DNA of 43,837 bases from an uncultured Bacteroides sp. (GTDB taxonomy: Bacteria > Bacteroidota > Bacteroidia > Bacteroidales > Bacteroidaceae), in contig CAMOWU010000016.1 of NCBI GenBank assembly GCA_946628545.1, positions 1-43,837 of the forward strand, in the 5' to 3' direction. The position numbers and the translations under genes were made by a program. Below the pieces are notes generated by a model, which worked only from the letters and a program-made list of their open reading frames with translations, made no database searches and was not told where the DNA came from. Below are positions 41,797-43,837 of this stretch, in pieces (positions within the stretch are counted from its first letter, which is position 1; every line of letters starts with the position of its first letter).

Positions 41797-42423
41797 ATGA
41801 AGAAAATTTTATCCATCACAATGTTTGCCGTGGCTATGATTGTAGCCATGCCAGCCAACGCACAGTTGAAGTTCGGTCTCAAGGGTGGTTTGAACATCAA
41901 CAAGGTGAGCCTCTCGAAAAGCGACCTCAAGTCCGACAACCAGTGCGGTTTCTTCGTAGGTCCGACAGTGCAGTTCACCACTCCTCTCGGCATTGCCGTT
42001 GACGGTTCAGTGTTCTTCGACCAGCGCAACATGAAAATCGAGGATTCTGGAAACGAGGAGACCAAGCACCTCAACTACATCGACATTCCCATCAATCTGC
42101 GCTACAACATCGGTCTTGGAAGTCTGGCGGGCATCTATATTGCTACAGGTCCTCAGTTCTCTTTCAATCTGGATGGCAAGTCGTTTTCACTGAAGGACAT
42201 TGACAATACAGCCACTCAGTATGAGCTGAAGAAGTCAGAGTTTGGCTGGAACCTGGGTGCTGGTGTTCGTCTGCTCGGTCATCTTGAGGTGGGCTACAAC
42301 TACTGCTTCCCCTTGGGCAAGTCTTCTGAAATCAAAGACGACAGCACTTGGGGTGTTGGCAAGAAGGTATTCAAGTCGTTCAAGAACCAGACCCATCAGG
42401 TTTCCATCGCCTATATCTTCTAA
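41797..42423 (+). CDS. Outer-membrane beta-barrel protein (porin/PorT-like)
   Basis: A 208-residue outer-membrane protein. The signal peptide MKKILSITMFAVAMIVAMPANAQ is followed by alternating amphipathic strands (LKFGLKGGLNINKV, QCGFFVGPTVQFTTPLG, LNYIDIPINLRYNIGLGS, GIYIATGPQFSFNL, FGWNLGAGVRLLGHLEVGYNYCF). It ends HQVSIAYIF with C-terminal Phe, as barrels do. This is the small eight-strand OMP family (outer-membrane beta-barrel, PorT-like) found in many copies in Bacteroidales. No enzymatic role is implied. A strong terminator follows. Confidence 0.88.
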   Translation: MKKILSITMFAVAMIVAMPANAQLKFGLKGGLNINKVSLSKSDLKSDNQCGFFVGPTVQFTTPLGIAVDGSVFFDQRNMKIEDSGNEETKHLNYIDIPINLRYNIGLGSLAGIYIATGPQFSFNLDGKSFSLKDIDNTATQYELKKSEFGWNLGAGVRLLGHLEVGYNYCFPLGKSSEIKDDSTWGVGKKVFKSFKNQTHQVSIAYIF

Positions 42424-42448
42424 AGTATAGACTTTTCTGATTCAATAT

Positions 42449-42491
42449 GCGCCGTGGAAGATTCATTGCGAACTTCCACGGCGCTTTTTTT
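42449..42491 (+). terminator. Rho-independent terminator of the beta-barrel gene
   Basis: A perfect 12-bp GC-rich stem (42449-42460 with 42473-42484) and a run of seven T (42485-42491), 25 bases after the stop codon. Confidence 0.9.
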
Positions 42492-42529
42492 GATGAATAC
42501 TATGAGCTTATTCAACTTTCGCAAGTGTG

Positions 42530-42684
42530 CCGCATGGCAAAATGCCGTTAGGCATGAGAGATTGTAGCCAGCCATACTGCTACCCCGTAGGGGTTGCCAA
42601 ATGGCTGGTATTCGTAAGGTCGGTGTATAGGTCTGCCGTAGGTAGATCGACATCCATTGCTATGCCTGTCGCATACCTACGGCA
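42530..42684. repeat. Dispersed intergenic repeat with nested inverted repeats
   Basis: CCAGCCAT (about 42569) pairs with ATGGCTGG (about 42600), and TGCCGTAGGTA (42634-42644) pairs perfectly with TACCTACGGCA (42674-42684). The region from 42490 to 43000 holds no intact gene, only these elements, the relic below and a promoter. Confidence 0.5.
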
Positions 42685-42842
42685 TGCATGTCGCGGATCT
42701 TGAGTTTCGACTCCGAACTCAGCCTACCGTCAGATACGAGGTTGAGGAAACGGGCTATCTCCAGTTCCATGTTGTCGCTGATACCTTCGTATTTCTCCAC
42801 TCGGGCGAACTGCTTGCTGAATTCCTTGTCTTCAGATAACTT
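42660..42842 (-). pseudogene. Relic of a Na/Pi-cotransporter or PhoU-like gene
   Basis: On the minus strand a 60-residue frame reads KLSEDKEFSKQFARVEKYEG, then ISDNMELEIARFLNLVSDGR and LSSESKLKIRD, a coiled helical segment like the PhoU-type C-terminal domain of Bacteroidales Na/Pi-cotransporter proteins. It has no start region (a stop is found shortly upstream near 42890) and ends early inside the inverted repeat at 42634-42684 (stop 42660-42662). It looks like an internal piece of a decayed gene, perhaps broken by the repeat. Family call from memory. Confidence 0.5.
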
Positions 42843-42906
42843 GTGAATTGAGTAGTTACGGATAGTTACCGTTATGTATGAACATTGTTAAATAAGGTTA
42901 AAATAT

Positions 42907-42938
42907 TTTGTTATTTTATAAGAGCGATAATATATTTG
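42907..42938 (+). promoter_or_regulatory. Promoter of the last, partial gene
   Basis: TTTG (42907-42910), 20 nt, TATATTTG (42931-42938): full consensus. Transcription would start near 42941, about 68 nt before ATG 43009. Confidence 0.7.
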
Positions 42939-43008
42939 CATTACAAAATCTATTCAGACTATTGTTGCCCCCATCTAATTCTATTACTGATTAAAACCTA
43001 AATACGAT

Positions 43009-43837
43009 ATGATTAAAGGGATATCTGTTTTTTTTGCTTGTCTCTTGCCAGCAAGTTTTTTTGCTCAAAGTGATGCCAGCCATCCTATGTTGGAGGACAT
43101 GAAAACGTGGGAATATACCTACCATCATTTCGTGGATTCCATAACAGATTACGCACATCTTGATATTGATAATCCTTATCCGATTCGTTATACGATAAGG
43201 GGTGACACGGTCATCAACGACATCTCATATTATAAAATGTATCTGGAAGTGGATGGTCAATCCTCGTATTATGCAGCCTACCGCGAAGAGGGACTGAAAG
43301 TGTACGTGTGTTTAAGAGGTAAAGATAAGGAGGACATTGCAGCAGATTTTGAGTATGAGGGACTTTATGACCCTGAAGGTTACGAGAAGGAGTACGATAA
43401 GGTCCAAGAAGAGATAGATTATGTAGATGTGGGAGGACAAATCTATAGGCGGCACAAATACTATTATTTAAGATATTATTATAGCACAGACGTGCCGGAT
43501 GCTGTCGGTGTTGAAGGGATTGGATACTGGTACTATGGATTGAGATATCCGATCTTTTTATACCCTCCATACGATTGTGTATGTGATTACGAGGAGTTTG
43601 CTTCATGCTACGACAAAGATGGTAACGTTTTTCATGCCTCGGATTTCTTCAAAGAAGGAATACCAGCCTCCGTATCACAACCTGAGGGTCAACCTATGGA
43701 AGATGATACTGTCTATGATATTCAAGGACGGAAGTTGTCCGAGGGGTCGTCTTCTGGAACGATTCTCACGACGGACACCCCTTCCAAAGGCATACACATC
43801 ATCCGCAACAGAGACGGAAAAACGCAGAAGGTTTACC
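43009..43837 (+). CDS. Secreted protein of unknown function (3' end off the window)
   Basis: ATG 43009 opens a frame that is still open at the last base (276 codons). The signal peptide MIKGISVFFACLLPASFFAQ is clear. The mature part is rich in Tyr, Asp and Glu (RYTIRGDTVINDISYYKMYLEVDGQ in pieces; GYEKEYDKVQEEIDYVDVGGQIYRRHKYYYLRYYY). It contains a cluster of Cys (YDCVCDYEEFASCY). The tail DTVYDIQGRKLSEG...GIHIIRNRDGKTQKVY is a C-terminal sorting-like motif as in the other secreted proteins here, so only a few residues can be missing. No enzyme motif was recognised. Confidence 0.75.
   Translation, partial: MIKGISVFFACLLPASFFAQSDASHPMLEDMKTWEYTYHHFVDSITDYAHLDIDNPYPIRYTIRGDTVINDISYYKMYLEVDGQSSYYAAYREEGLKVYVCLRGKDKEDIAADFEYEGLYDPEGYEKEYDKVQEEIDYVDVGGQIYRRHKYYYLRYYYSTDVPDAVGVEGIGYWYYGLRYPIFLYPPYDCVCDYEEFASCYDKDGNVFHASDFFKEGIPASVSQPEGQPMEDDTVYDIQGRKLSEGSSSGTILTTDTPSKGIHIIRNRDGKTQKVY

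Noticed and set aside
1-43837. tRNA, rRNA, intact insertion sequence or CRISPR array
   Set aside because: None seen by eye; no transposase-like protein among the frames.

Overview
The window looks like a chromosomal segment of a Bacteroidales bacterium, most likely Prevotellaceae. The signs are a SusC/SusD pair, C10 (streptopain-type) proteases with a Spi-like prodomain, lipoproteins with Bacteroidetes-style signal sequences, C-terminal tails of the PGVYIV/GVNIVR type on secreted proteins, and many copies of the Bacteroidetes promoter (TTTG, 19-21 nt, TAnnTTTG). Assignments rest on motif recognition by eye; no database search was run.

Layout. 1-870: end of a PfkB sugar kinase, a cluster of REP-like hairpins, and a small 55-residue peptide gene on the minus strand with its own promoter and terminator. 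953-4432: large secreted protein. 4433-8989: argS, an RNase HI and an MsbA-type ABC exporter, preceded by a duplicated hairpin-promoter module. 9119-13468 (minus): small membrane protein, cysS, priA. 13762-21128 (minus): susC, susD, a surface lipoprotein and a C10 protease. 21129-25200: an AT-rich island with an XRE-ImmA/IrrE protein, a three-gene overlapping set headed by a DUF4417-like protein, and a frameshifted gene relic. 25225-33756: secreted GH98-type glycoside hydrolase, a second C10 protease, an AraC-type regulator and dipeptidyl peptidase III. 33840-42423: DNA alkylation repair protein, Fur-family regulator, purA, membrane Zn peptidase, rpoN, a PAP2-like membrane protein, purE, ispG (with a shortened insert domain) and an outer-membrane beta-barrel. 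42424-43837: repeats, a relic of a Na/Pi-cotransporter/PhoU-like gene and the start of another secreted protein that runs off the window.

How the genes fit together. Housekeeping genes (argS, cysS, priA, rpoN, purA, purE, ispG) are interspersed with export and nutrient-capture functions. The two C10 proteases, DPP III and the SusCD-lipoprotein set would fit extracellular protein breakdown and peptide uptake; GH98 adds glycan cleavage. No rRNA, tRNA, CRISPR array or complete insertion sequence was seen.

The least ordinary signals are (a) tandem arrays with a 7-bp period whose units carry the stop codon, and sometimes the next start codon, of the flanking genes; (b) the AT-rich ImmA/DUF4417 island; (c) the tandem hairpin-promoter module before argS; and (d) two small genes of 55 and 57 residues at 469-636 and 9119-9292.
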